Assembly (NCBI RefSeq): GCF_020554845.1
Contig: NZ_JAJCIA010000001.1
Span: forward strand, 124,001 to 188,000
Origin: Blautia faecis
GTDB lineage: Bacteria > Bacillota > Clostridia > Lachnospirales > Lachnospiraceae
Direction of reading: 5' to 3'
DNA: 64,000 nucleotides
Part shown: piece after piece, positions 14,507-23,600 of the stretch
How positions within the stretch are numbered: the stretch's first letter is position 1
Layout: the number at the start of each line of letters is the position of its first letter
Translations under genes and position numbers: made by a program
The notes under the pieces: model-generated
Seen by the model: only the letters and a program-made list of their open reading frames with translations
Told to the model about the DNA's origin: nothing
Databases searched by the model: none

Positions 14507-16355
14507 CTTTGGTGGCTGGGCCACACGAAATGATTTGACCTGCGCAGATGGTCGAGTCATTAAAAAAGATGCGTTTAAAGGGCAGAATGGAATGACGGTC
14601 CCATTAGTCTGGATGCACAACCATAATGCACCAGATAATGTTCTTGGATTTGCACACCTGGAAAATAGAGATGATGGGGTTTACGCACATTGCGAGTTTA
14701 ACAACACTGAAGCAGGTCAGACCGCTAAAGAACTTGTTAGGCACGGTGATGTGCGTTCTTTGTCCATTTTCGCAAATCAGCTTAAACAGGCTGGAAGCGA
14801 TGTTATTCACGGTGTGATTCGAGAAGTAAGTCTGGTCCTTGCCGGTGCAAATCCAGGAGCATTCATTGATGATGTGCTTGCTCATGGCGATGGGGAAAAC
14901 GCAGGTATCATCGTTGGCTATGACGAGATGATTATGGGCTATCTCGAACATTCTGATGATGAAAAAGATCCAGAAAAACAGGATGAGGGTAAAGAAAATG
15001 GAGGCGACAGCGAAGAAACTGTCGAAGAAGTTTTCAACACTCTTACTGAAAAACAGAAAACCGCAGCATATGCGCTTATCGGACATGCTGTAGAAGATGG
15101 TGAGTCCGAAAACAATGACGATTCCGAAGGAGGAGATGAAACAATGAAACATAATGTGTTTGAAAACGATCAGCGCGACAACAAGACTTATCTGTCTCAT
15201 GCGGACCAGGAAAGCATTCTTAAAAAGGCAAAGACAAGCCAGGTGGGAAGTTTCCAGACTGCTCTTGCGATGTATGCAGAGGATAATGCTCTTCAGCATG
15301 ACGCCCTTGCAAGTGGATTTGTTCAGACTGGAGACGGTAATGTATCCCTGCTGTTCCCAGAATACAAAGAGGTAAGACCTGGGGCACCGGAACTGATTAC
15401 AAATGACCAGGGATGGATCACCGCAGTAATGAACAAAGTACATAAGAGTCCAATTGCACGAATCAGAACCAGTCAGGTTGATATTCGTAATATCGACAAG
15501 CTCAGACCAAGAGGATATAAGAAAGGAAAACAGAAAATTCAGGCTGGTAACTTTAAGCTGGTCAGAAGAACTACAGATCCTCAGACTGTATACGTTAAAA
15601 ATGCTCTGCATAGAGATGACATCATTGACATCACAGATTTCGACTATGTTTCCTATCTGTACAACATCGATCGCATGATGTTGAATGAAGAACTGGCTAC
15701 AGCTATTATGCTTGGCGATGGTCGCGACGATGGCGATGAGGGCAAAATCGATCCAGAGCATATCAGACCAATCTGGACAGATGATGATCTTTATACAATT
15801 CACGTTGATCTGGACGTAGCAGCTGCTAAGAAAGAACTTCAGGGAACCAACACTGGAGCTAATTTCGGAGAGAATTTTGTCGTAGCCGAGGGAATGATCA
15901 ATACTGTTCTGTATGCAAAAGAAAATTACAAAGGAACTGGTACTCCAGACGCCTTTATGACACCACATATGCTGAACCAGATGCTTCTTGCAAGAGATCT
16001 GAATGGCAGACGTATTTACGCGTCCAGACAGGAACTGGCTACTGCTCTTAATGTCGGCACCATCCATACTGTTGAGCAGTTCGAGGGCAAAACCAGAACT
16101 ACATCTGACAATAAAAAGAAGAAACTTGTTGCCATTATCGCAAATCTTGCAGACTATTCCCTGGGTGCAACTAAAGGCGGTGAGATTGCTCACTTCACAC
16201 AGTTCGATATCGATTTCAACCAGGAGAAATCTCTGCTTGAAACCAGATGTTCTGGAGCACTGACAAGAGTGTACGCAGCAATTGTAGTCGAGGAGGATGT
16301 AACAACAGCTTCTTCTGATACATCTAGTCAGGACACAGTAAATTCTCAGGGCTGA
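14496..16355 (+). CDS. Prohead protease fused to major capsid protein
   Basis: A 619-aa polyprotein. Residues ~1-150 match the HK97 prohead protease (S78) fold: WMHNHN with a candidate catalytic His at 41 or 43, VRSLSIF with Ser88/Ser90, and IREVSLVLAGANPGAF. Residues ~150-215 are a very acidic linker (DDEKDPEKQDEGKENGGD), like a scaffold or delta domain. From Met217 an HK97-type capsid protein follows (MKHNVFENDQ, VRPGAPELITNDQGW, end at QG). Start at 14496 has AGGAGG upstream. A second, stronger Shine-Dalgarno precedes Met217, so free capsid protein is probably made too. Protease-capsid fusions are known in phages. Confidence 0.85.
   Translation: MKYDFGGWATRNDLTCADGRVIKKDAFKGQNGMTVPLVWMHNHNAPDNVLGFAHLENRDDGVYAHCEFNNTEAGQTAKELVRHGDVRSLSIFANQLKQAGSDVIHGVIREVSLVLAGANPGAFIDDVLAHGDGENAGIIVGYDEMIMGYLEHSDDEKDPEKQDEGKENGGDSEETVEEVFNTLTEKQKTAAYALIGHAVEDGESENNDDSEGGDETMKHNVFENDQRDNKTYLSHADQESILKKAKTSQVGSFQTALAMYAEDNALQHDALASGFVQTGDGNVSLLFPEYKEVRPGAPELITNDQGWITAVMNKVHKSPIARIRTSQVDIRNIDKLRPRGYKKGKQKIQAGNFKLVRRTTDPQTVYVKNALHRDDIIDITDFDYVSYLYNIDRMMLNEELATAIMLGDGRDDGDEGKIDPEHIRPIWTDDDLYTIHVDLDVAAAKKELQGTNTGANFGENFVVAEGMINTVLYAKENYKGTGTPDAFMTPHMLNQMLLARDLNGRRIYASRQELATALNVGTIHTVEQFEGKTRTTSDNKKKKLVAIIANLADYSLGATKGGEIAHFTQFDIDFNQEKSLLETRCSGALTRVYAAIVVEEDVTTASSDTSSQDTVNSQG
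15127..15146 (+). promoter_or_regulatory. Internal ribosome site for stand-alone capsid protein
   Basis: AAGGAGGAG at 15127-15135 lies eight bases before an in-frame ATG at 15144 (codon 217), exactly at the end of the acidic linker and the start of the capsid domain. Initiation here would give a ~403-aa capsid protein in excess over the fusion. Confidence 0.6.
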
Positions 16356-16376
16356 TTTTAAAGGGGAAAATTCAAA

Positions 16377-16712
16377 ATGGCAAAGTTTTACGGAACAATA
16401 GGATACATTCGAAACGTTGAAATAAGACCTGGCGTATATAAAGAAGAAGTTACAGAACGAAATTATTCTGGGGATTTGATTCGTAACATACGCCAGTTGG
16501 AAGCTTCTGACAAAGTGAATGACGATATTAATATTTCGAATGAAATCAGTATTATTGCTGATCCATTTGCCTATCAGAATTTTCATGCTATGAGATACGT
16601 TGAATTTATGGGTGCTAAATGGAAAATTCATAAGGTTGATGTTCAGTACCCTAGATTGACATTAATGGTTGGAGGTGTTTATAACGGAAAAGCGAAGACT
16701 ACAACTTCATGA
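16377..16712 (+). CDS. Head-tail joining (neck) protein
   Basis: A 111-aa, beta-rich protein (FYGTIGYIRNVEIRPGVYKEEV, FHAMRYVEFMGAKWKIHKVDV) directly after the capsid gene, where head-closure or neck proteins are encoded. The sequence pattern is familiar from Lachnospiraceae phages, usually unnamed. AAGGGGAAAATTC precedes the ATG. Its end overlaps the next gene. Function from position and fold character only. Confidence 0.55.
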   Translation: MAKFYGTIGYIRNVEIRPGVYKEEVTERNYSGDLIRNIRQLEASDKVNDDINISNEISIIADPFAYQNFHAMRYVEFMGAKWKIHKVDVQYPRLTLMVGGVYNGKAKTTTS

Positions 16713-16992
16713 AATTTTGTGCCAGACGCTTGACAGCAGAAACGTCTATTTTCAACCTCCGGAAAACGTACGGATGAATTACCCAGCTATTGTATACAGT
16801 CTTGACGACATCGATCCTGTATATGCAAATGGCGGGGTTTATTTGTCCCCGATAAAGTATTCGGTGATTGTTATTGATGATGATCCGGATACCGAAATAG
16901 TAGGCAAAGTGTCTGCGTTACCATTATGTCGATTTGTTCGTCCGTACGTGTCCAATAATCTGAATCATTATGTATTTGAACTCTACTATTAA
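16675..16992 (+). CDS. Putative tail terminator or head-tail joining protein
   Basis: About 105 aa; contains LHEILCQTLDSRNVYFQPPENVRM followed by YPAIVYSLDDID, a pattern familiar from small minor tail or terminator proteins of Clostridial phages. The start is unclear: GTG 16675 or TTG 16669 sit on or before the GGAGG, and an ATA at 16681 would have ideal spacing. I chose GTG. Placed directly before the tail-tube genes. Function inferred from order. Confidence 0.5.
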   Translation: MFITEKRRLQLHEILCQTLDSRNVYFQPPENVRMNYPAIVYSLDDIDPVYANGGVYLSPIKYSVIVIDDDPDTEIVGKVSALPLCRFVRPYVSNNLNHYVFELYY

Positions 16993-17005
16993 AGGAGGAT
17001 TTTAA

Positions 17006-17656
17006 ATGAGACTCTCATGGGATAAAGCCGGCGAACGTCTTTACGAGACCGGTGTCGACAGAGGCGTATTCTATCCGTTTACAACGGGCGGAAAATACGG
17101 AAGCGGTGTAGCCTGGAACGGTTTGACCGCTGTAAATGAAACTCCATCCGGAGCAGAACCGACAGCATTATGGGCTAATAACAAAAAGTATTTGACTTTA
17201 ATGTCTGCCGAAGAGCTTGGCTTAACAATCGAAGCTTATACATATCCGGACGAATTTGAAGCATGTGACGGCTCTGCTGAACTAGCAGAAGGTGTTACCA
17301 TTGGTCAGCAGGATCGCGAACACTTTGGATTCTGTTATCGCTCTCTTATCGGAAACGATGACGTTGGTACCAAGCATGGTTATAAAATCCATCTTGTTTA
17401 CGATTGCCTTGCTTCACCGACCGATAAAGATCGAAGCACAGTAAATGATTCTCCGGATATTTCACCATTTTCCTGGGAAGTGACAACATCCCCAGTTGAT
17501 GTTGACGATAGTAAATCAACATCAATGCTGACTATCGATTCCACAAAAATCGATCCTGCTAAGCTCAAGCTAATTGAGGATAAACTGTATGGAACTGCTG
17601 ATGCAGAACCAGCACTTCTTCTTCCGAGTGAACTTGTCACAATCCTTGAGTCTTAA
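17006..17656 (+). CDS. Major tail tube protein, copy 1
   Basis: A 216-aa tail tube subunit. It begins WDKAGERLYETGVDRGVFYP and contains WNGLTAVNETPSGAEPT, LTIEAYTYPDEF, HLVYDCLASPT and SPDISPFSWEV, all shared almost position by position with the next gene. AAAGGAGG precedes the ATG. Tail tube proteins polymerise as hexameric rings around the tape measure. Here two related genes stand in tandem, 15 bases apart. It is shorter at the C-terminus than its neighbour. Confidence 0.8.
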   Translation: MRLSWDKAGERLYETGVDRGVFYPFTTGGKYGSGVAWNGLTAVNETPSGAEPTALWANNKKYLTLMSAEELGLTIEAYTYPDEFEACDGSAELAEGVTIGQQDREHFGFCYRSLIGNDDVGTKHGYKIHLVYDCLASPTDKDRSTVNDSPDISPFSWEVTTSPVDVDDSKSTSMLTIDSTKIDPAKLKLIEDKLYGTADAEPALLLPSELVTILES

Positions 17657-17671
17657 TTAAGGCGGTGGAAT

Positions 17672-18403
17672 ATGGGAAAATTGGAATGGGATAAAATTGG
17701 TGAGCGGCGTTATGAGACTGGTGTCGACCATGTTGTGCTGTATAAGAACAACGGAAATAGTGCTTATGCCTGGAATGGAATCACAGGGATTACTGAGAAT
17801 CCATCTGGTGCTGAGCCATCAATCTTGTGGGCTAACAATAAAAAGTATATGACTTTGATGTCAGTTGAACAGTTAGGTTTAACCATTGAAGCGTACACAT
17901 ATCCCAACGAATTTCTTGGTTGTATTGGAAAAGAAGAACTGTCTCCGGGTGTACTTATCAGTCAGCAGGAGCATGAGCACTTTGGGCTGAGTTATAGAAC
18001 ACTTGTCGGTAACGATGAGCGTGGAAATGACTATGCGTATAAAGTTCATTTGGTTTATAATTGCCTGGCTTCTCCAACAGAAGAGAACCATGCTAGCACT
18101 AGCGATAGCCCGGATATTTCACCATTTTCCTGGGAGATTGATACAACTCCAGTGGAGGTGGAAAACCGTCAGTCCACGTCGAAACTTACATTTTCTTCAT
18201 CTGATATGAAGAAGGCTGGAATGGCAAATGTGTTACGTGGAATCGAGGATGCATTGTACGGAACTCCCAAGACCAGTGCTTATCTCCCAACGGTTTCCCA
18301 GGTAATGGATTTGATCGAGTTTCATAGCACGCTTAGAGATTCAAATGGGAACGCAATAACCGATAGCTCTGGAAATAAGATGTTGTCAAAAGTTTATGAA
18401 TAA
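17672..18403 (+). CDS. Major tail tube protein, copy 2
   Basis: A 243-aa paralogue of the preceding gene; same start pattern (WDKIGERRYETGVDH) and shared blocks (SGAEPSILWANNKKY, LGLTIEAYTYPNEF, SDSPDISPFSWEI). It has an extra C-terminal ~30 residues (STLRDSNGNAITDSSGNKM) with an exposed, loop-like composition. GGCGGTGGAA precedes the ATG. The two copies have diverged in both protein and DNA, so duplication is not recent. They may form mixed tubes, or one may cap the tube or baseplate end. Confidence 0.75.
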   Translation: MGKLEWDKIGERRYETGVDHVVLYKNNGNSAYAWNGITGITENPSGAEPSILWANNKKYMTLMSVEQLGLTIEAYTYPNEFLGCIGKEELSPGVLISQQEHEHFGLSYRTLVGNDERGNDYAYKVHLVYNCLASPTEENHASTSDSPDISPFSWEIDTTPVEVENRQSTSKLTFSSSDMKKAGMANVLRGIEDALYGTPKTSAYLPTVSQVMDLIEFHSTLRDSNGNAITDSSGNKMLSKVYE

Positions 18404-18467
18404 TTTCAAATGGAGAGCAGTATTCAGGTAAGCTGGCTGCTCTTCAGTCATGTAAAGGAGAGAAAAT

Positions 18468-18896
18468 ATGTTAGTAAAGACTATTACTTATACGGATTAT
18501 AACGGCGTTAGCAGAACAGAAGACTTCTACTTCAATCTGTCAAGACCAGAAATTATTGAGATGGAGTATTCGCCAGATGGAAGTCTTACGGAAATGATTG
18601 AGAAATTGGTTTCTCCGGCTGATACACCGACAATCATAAGACTTATTAAAGATTTTATCCTCAAATCCTATGGTGAAAAGTCACCAGACGGAAAGAGACT
18701 GGTTAAATCTCCAGAATTAGCAACAGCATTTTCTCAGACAGAAGCTTACACTCAGCTTTTCATGGAATTAGTTACAGATTCTCAGAAAGCTTCTGATTTT
18801 ATCAATGGGGTGTTACCGACTCTTACCCCGGAACAGAAGGCTCAAATTAAGAAAACTCTGGATGAAAAGGGTGTATCTGATTCAGTAACAATTTGA
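18468..18896 (+). CDS. Tail assembly chaperone, gpG-like
   Basis: A 142-aa protein after the tail-tube genes and before the tape measure, the standard place for gpG-type chaperones. It has a beta-rich start (KTITYTDYNGVSRTEDFYFNLS), helices with SPADTPTIIRLIKDFILKSYGEKS, and a C-terminal helix. AAAGGAGAG precedes the ATG. The gene pair is separate; I see no slippery sequence for the frameshift that often joins gpG and gpT. Confidence 0.7.
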   Translation: MLVKTITYTDYNGVSRTEDFYFNLSRPEIIEMEYSPDGSLTEMIEKLVSPADTPTIIRLIKDFILKSYGEKSPDGKRLVKSPELATAFSQTEAYTQLFMELVTDSQKASDFINGVLPTLTPEQKAQIKKTLDEKGVSDSVTI

Positions 18897-18926
18897 TAAT
18901 GAAAATAATTTGGAGGGACTAAAAAA

Positions 18927-19472
18927 ATGCTACAACTTGTCTTGCCCCGGATAGAAGGATGGGACGAAGAGAACGAAGAATTTGTCACCATTGCGAAGGA
19001 GCAGAAACTTACATTAGAGCATTCTCTGGTCTCTCTTTCAAAATGGGAGTCGAAATGGCATAAACCGTTTCTAACCAAAGATACAAAAAGCGTTGAAGAA
19101 ACATTGGATTATATTCGTTGTATGACTTTGACACAAAACGTCGATCCGAATACATACAAGCGGATCACGAACGAACACATCAATCAGGTTAACGCTTACA
19201 TTGCAGATACTATGACTGCTACATGGTTTCGTAAGGATGCGGTTAAGAAACCGAGTAACGAAACTATAACCAGTGAGCGGATTTACTACTGGATGATTGC
19301 TTTAAATATTCCAGTAAAATTTGAAAAGTGGCATCTCAATAGATTGCTGACGTTAATCAGAGTTTGCAATGAAGAATCGAAACCAAAGAATAAAGTGGCG
19401 AGAAAAGATTTCTTAGACAGAAGACGTGCTATGAACAAAGCGCGTAAAGAAAAATGGAATACGAAAGGGTGA
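18927..19472 (+). CDS. Second tail assembly chaperone, gpGT-like
   Basis: A 181-aa protein 30 bases after the first chaperone; TTGGAGGGAC precedes the ATG. LTLEHSLVSLSKWESKWHKPFL is a pattern typical of the second tail chaperone in Clostridial and Bacillus phages, followed by helical segments and a basic end (KARKEKWNTKG). It is translated from its own start, not by frameshift. Binds the tape measure during tail assembly, by analogy. Confidence 0.65.
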   Translation: MLQLVLPRIEGWDEENEEFVTIAKEQKLTLEHSLVSLSKWESKWHKPFLTKDTKSVEETLDYIRCMTLTQNVDPNTYKRITNEHINQVNAYIADTMTATWFRKDAVKKPSNETITSERIYYWMIALNIPVKFEKWHLNRLLTLIRVCNEESKPKNKVARKDFLDRRRAMNKARKEKWNTKG

Positions 19473-19478
19473 TGTTTT

Positions 19479-20294
19479 ATGAGTAAAAGATCAGCAGAAG
19501 ATCTGTTGAAAGTTTTACGTTCATGGGTTGGCTACGGTCGATCAAATGGAAAACAGAAGATCATTATCGACATTTACAATAAAGATGATCCGACTCATTT
19601 ACCAAGAGGTTATAAAGTTCAGTATGGAGATTCTTACTGTGATACTACCGTATCAGCCGCAGCTATTAAAGCCGCTATGAAAGATCTTATCGGTAAAGAA
19701 TGCGGTGTTGAAGAGCATGTAAAGATTTTCAAGAAGATGGGAATCTGGCAGGAAGACGGAACTATTGTTCCGAAAGCTGGTTATCCAATTGTGTATGGTT
19801 GGAGGAAAGCTGTGCAGCCTAACGATGCATATTCCGATCATATTGGAGTTGTTGAATCCGTTAAGAACGGAACAATTGTGGCAATTGAAGGAAACCTTGG
19901 CGGTGAAGTAAAGAGGCGTTCAATTCCGGTTGGATGGGGCTATATCAGAGGATACGCCATTCCGAAATATGAGAGTAATGTTGGACAGAGCAGCGGCGAA
20001 TCCAACAACGGTGGTAAGACTGAGTCCGGTTCAACAAAACTTTCAAAGAAATCAAAATGGATTGGTGCAGTTACTGTAAACAGTGTACTGAATGTTCGTA
20101 AATGGGCAGGAATCGAGTACGATAAGTTAGTATCCAAGCCAGAGCTGAAGAATAACAATCCAGTGCATGTGTGCGACACCATTTATGATTCAAATGATGA
20201 ACCGTGGTATTACATTTACCTTGATAAAGCTGATTATGGATTTAGCAGCAACATTTACGGATTTGTAAAAGCAGAATACATTCGGAAACAGTAG
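19479..20294 (+). CDS. CHAP-type cysteine hydrolase with SH3-like domain
   Basis: A 271-aa protein. The N-terminal half fits a CHAP/NlpC-like hydrolase: GDSYCDTTVSAAAIKAA with catalytic-type Cys54, and SDHIGVVES with His ~121 followed by IEGNLGG. A Ser/Gly/Asn linker (~168-185) leads to a bacterial SH3-like wall-binding domain (VTVNSVLNVRKWAG, WYYIYL, GFVKAEYIR). No signal peptide. It sits between tail chaperones and tape measure. Either a tail-associated peptidoglycan hydrolase or the displaced endolysin; no other lysin is seen beside the holins. Confidence 0.75.
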   Translation: MSKRSAEDLLKVLRSWVGYGRSNGKQKIIIDIYNKDDPTHLPRGYKVQYGDSYCDTTVSAAAIKAAMKDLIGKECGVEEHVKIFKKMGIWQEDGTIVPKAGYPIVYGWRKAVQPNDAYSDHIGVVESVKNGTIVAIEGNLGGEVKRRSIPVGWGYIRGYAIPKYESNVGQSSGESNNGGKTESGSTKLSKKSKWIGAVTVNSVLNVRKWAGIEYDKLVSKPELKNNNPVHVCDTIYDSNDEPWYYIYLDKADYGFSSNIYGFVKAEYIRKQ

Positions 20295-20302
20295 GAGATA
20301 AG

Positions 20303-20680
20303 ATGATTTCATTCAGACAAAAGGGCGATTTTTCAAAAGTCACAAGTTATTTCGAGAAACTGAAAGAGACTATGCGACTTGGAATTCTTGACAAATATGG
20401 CAGGGAAGGAGTAAACGCCCTTTCGTCTGCCACTCCTGTAGAATCAGGTCTGACTGCCTCTTCGTGGTATTACGAGATAGAACATTCAAACGGTTCTGCG
20501 GCTATACAATTTTACAATTCACATGTGAATAAAGGGGTTCCTATTGCGATTATATTGCAGTACGGACATGGCACCGGAACTGGAGGTTGGGTGCAGGGTA
20601 GAGACTATATCAATCCTGCTATCCAGCCTCTTTTTGACAAGATGGCAGAAGAAGTTTGGAAGGAGGTTACCAGTATATGA
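20303..20680 (+). CDS. HK97 gp10-like tail completion protein
   Basis: A 125-aa protein with TPVESGLTASSWYYEIE, VNKGVPIAIILQYGHGTGTGGWVQGRDYI and NPAIQPLFDKM, which are hallmarks of the HK97 gp10 family (minor tail or tail-completion proteins). In most phages this gene lies in the neck cluster; here it is displaced to just before the tape measure. GTAGGAGAT precedes the ATG. The stop overlaps the tape measure start (ATGA). Confidence 0.75.
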   Translation: MISFRQKGDFSKVTSYFEKLKETMRLGILDKYGREGVNALSSATPVESGLTASSWYYEIEHSNGSAAIQFYNSHVNKGVPIAIILQYGHGTGTGGWVQGRDYINPAIQPLFDKMAEEVWKEVTSI

Positions 20681-23600
20681 GTAAGACTGTTGACGAACGA
20701 GTCGTCGAAATGCGGTTTGATAATAAACAGTTCGAAAGTAATGTTCAGACGAGTTTATCTACAATTGGAAAATTAAAACAGAGTTTGGATTTACGGGGAG
20801 CCTCAAAAGGGCTGGAGAATGTAAGCGCAGCTGCAAAAACATGTAATTTGTCTGGTCTTACTGGAGCTGTGGAGACCGTCCAAGCAAAGTTTTCAGCACT
20901 TGAAGTTATGGCAGTAACCGCACTTGCTAATATTACTAATTCAGCGGTGAATGCTGGGAAGCGAATCATTTCAGCATTGACCATTGAACCTGTACGGAGT
21001 GGTTTTGAAGAGTATGAGACACAGATTAATGCCATTCAGACAATTTTAGCGAATACAGAAAGTAAAGGTAGTACATTACAGGATGTAAACCAGGCACTTG
21101 ATGAATTGAACCATTATGCTGATTTAACAATTTACAATTTTACGGAAATGACTCGTAATATTGGAACATTTACTGCGGCTGGTGTTGATCTGGAGACTTC
21201 CGTTTCTGCAATCAAAGGTATCGCAAACCTGGCTGCGGTTTCTGGTTCAACATCTCAGCAGGCAAGTACTGCAATGTATCAGCTTTCGCAGGCACTTGCG
21301 GCTGGAACAGTTAAGCTTCAAGACTGGAACTCAGTTGTAAATGCGGGTATGGGCGGTCAGGTGTTCCAGGATGCACTAAAAGAAACAGCACGAGTTCATG
21401 GAATTGCAATTGATCAGATGATTACCGATGAAGGCTCTTTCAGAGAGACACTGTCGAAAGGATGGCTTACTGCTGAAGTACTCACAGAGACATTATCAAA
21501 ATTTACAGGCGACTTAACCGAAAGCCAGCTCAAACAAATGGGTTATACGGATGAGCAGATCGCTTCAATAATCAAAATGGGGCAGACTGCCAATGATGCT
21601 GCAACAAAGGTGAAGACTCTATCGCAGTTATTTGATACGTTGAAAGAGGCTGCTCAGTCTGGATGGACACAAACCTGGGAATTAATCATCGGCGATTTCG
21701 ATCAGGCAAAGGAATTGTTTACTGGAATATCAGATTCGGTAAGCAATATGCTCAATGCTTCCGCTGATCGTAGAAATAATTTGCTCGAAGGAGCGCTGTC
21801 AAATAATTGGGAAAAACTTATTTCCAAGATAAACGAAGCCGGGATTGAAACCAAAACTTTTGAAGAACAGTTAAAAGAAACCGCGACATCCCATGGGTTG
21901 GATGTAGAAGCTTTAATTGAACAATACGGATCATTGGAAAAAGTGTTTCGTTCCGGAGCAGCTTCTACAGATATTCTTAAAGAAGCAGTTAATAGTCTGC
22001 GTTCTGGAATGGTAGATTTAAGTAGTGTTAGCCGTGAATTGGATATGTGGTCTACTGGAGATGATGTGAAAAAAGTCCAGGAGGCATTACAGAAACAAGG
22101 TCTTGATATTGGACAAACTGGTGTGGACGGAATTCTTGGACCGGCAACCCAATCGGCAATAAAAGCATTCCAGGAGCTAAAAGGCATTGAGCCTACTGGC
22201 ATTGTTGATGAATCGACTCTTAACGCGTTAAAAGAGGCGACGTCTGAGACTAAGAATCTTACCGGAAATATTGATAAGCTTATTGATGGAATTGATAAGC
22301 TGGGCGGAAGAGAAAAGCTGATCGAATCTTTCAAGAATATTTTCAAAACTTTGGGCGATGTGGTTAAGCCTGTTAAAGAAGCTTTTAATGAAGTATTTCC
22401 ACCAACTACTTCAAAGCAATTGAGTAAGTTGATCGATAAATTCAAATCTTTTACGGATGGATTGAAAATCAGTGATGAGACCTCAGATAAACTGAAAAGG
22501 ACCTTCAAGGGTGTATTTTCGGCTGTGGATCTTTTGAAAAAAGGATTTTCTTCTATAATCAGTCCTATTGGAAAGTTTCTTGGTTCTGGAGGACTAAACG
22601 GAATCATCGATGGATTGCTGAACATAACAGCATCTGTCGGTGATTTTTTGACGTCTCTCAACGAAAGTGGAAATGTCAGCGAATTCTTATCAAAACTATC
22701 TGACGGTATTTTTGATACATTCCGAGGAATTGCTGGAGTGATAGATCCTGCTCTTGAGAAAGTAGAGTCACTGGGAGATGTATTTTCAGTTGTAAAAACG
22801 ACAATCTGTAACGCAGCAACGAATATTTTCGACGCTGTGAAAAACGTGTTCTCTTGGATTAAAGAAAATGTTTCTGCTGGGGATCTATTTGCCGGATTAG
22901 CTAGTGGCGGAATATTCGCTGTAGCAAAGAAATTGTCCGGCGTATTGAGCACTATAAAAGAAGGAATAGAAGGTCTGTTTGAGAAGAAAACATCAAAGAT
23001 TGCAAAACAATTTTCTGATCTTCTGAACGGAGTGAAAGATGCAATTTCATCATTCACAACTGGTATAAAAGTTGCTTCATTAATCGGTATTGCAGCAGCT
23101 ATTGCAATATTGTCAGTTGCACTGAATTCCATAGCAAAAATTGATTCGGATAAAGTCGTTACATCTTTGTCTGCTATTGGAGTAATGCTCGGTGAACTTA
23201 GTGGCACTTTATTTGTAATCACAAAAGTGCTCTCTAAAAATGGCTCTAAGGGGCTTATAAAAGCTGGGGCATCAATGGTGCTTATCGCTGCTGCGGTTAA
23301 AGTATTGGCAGACGCAATGGTCAAAATGGCAGATTTATCCTGGGAGAAAATCGGAAAAGGACTTACTGCTATGGGTGGAGGCCTTCTCGAATTGTCAGCC
23401 GCAATGAAGATTATTAATGGTGCAAAAGTTTCCCTCTCGACAAGTGTTGCAATGCTTGCACTGGCGAAGTCCTGTCGGATGCTCGGAGACGCGCTTGCTA
23501 AATTTTCAGTGTTTTCATGGGATGAAATCGGTCGAGGACTGTCTGCGATGGGCGGAGCTTTGGCGGAAATGACGGCATCATTAAGCGTTCTTAGCAAAGC

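Noticed and set aside
14604-16631. A 675-codon open frame on the minus strand opposite the protease-capsid gene
   Set aside because: It is the antisense shadow of a strongly recognisable gene. Its translation is Cys/Phe/Ser-rich with no domain and no ribosome site.
18880-18930. Programmed frameshift joining the two tail chaperones
   Set aside because: No slippery heptamer near the end of the first gene. The second gene has its own ribosome site.
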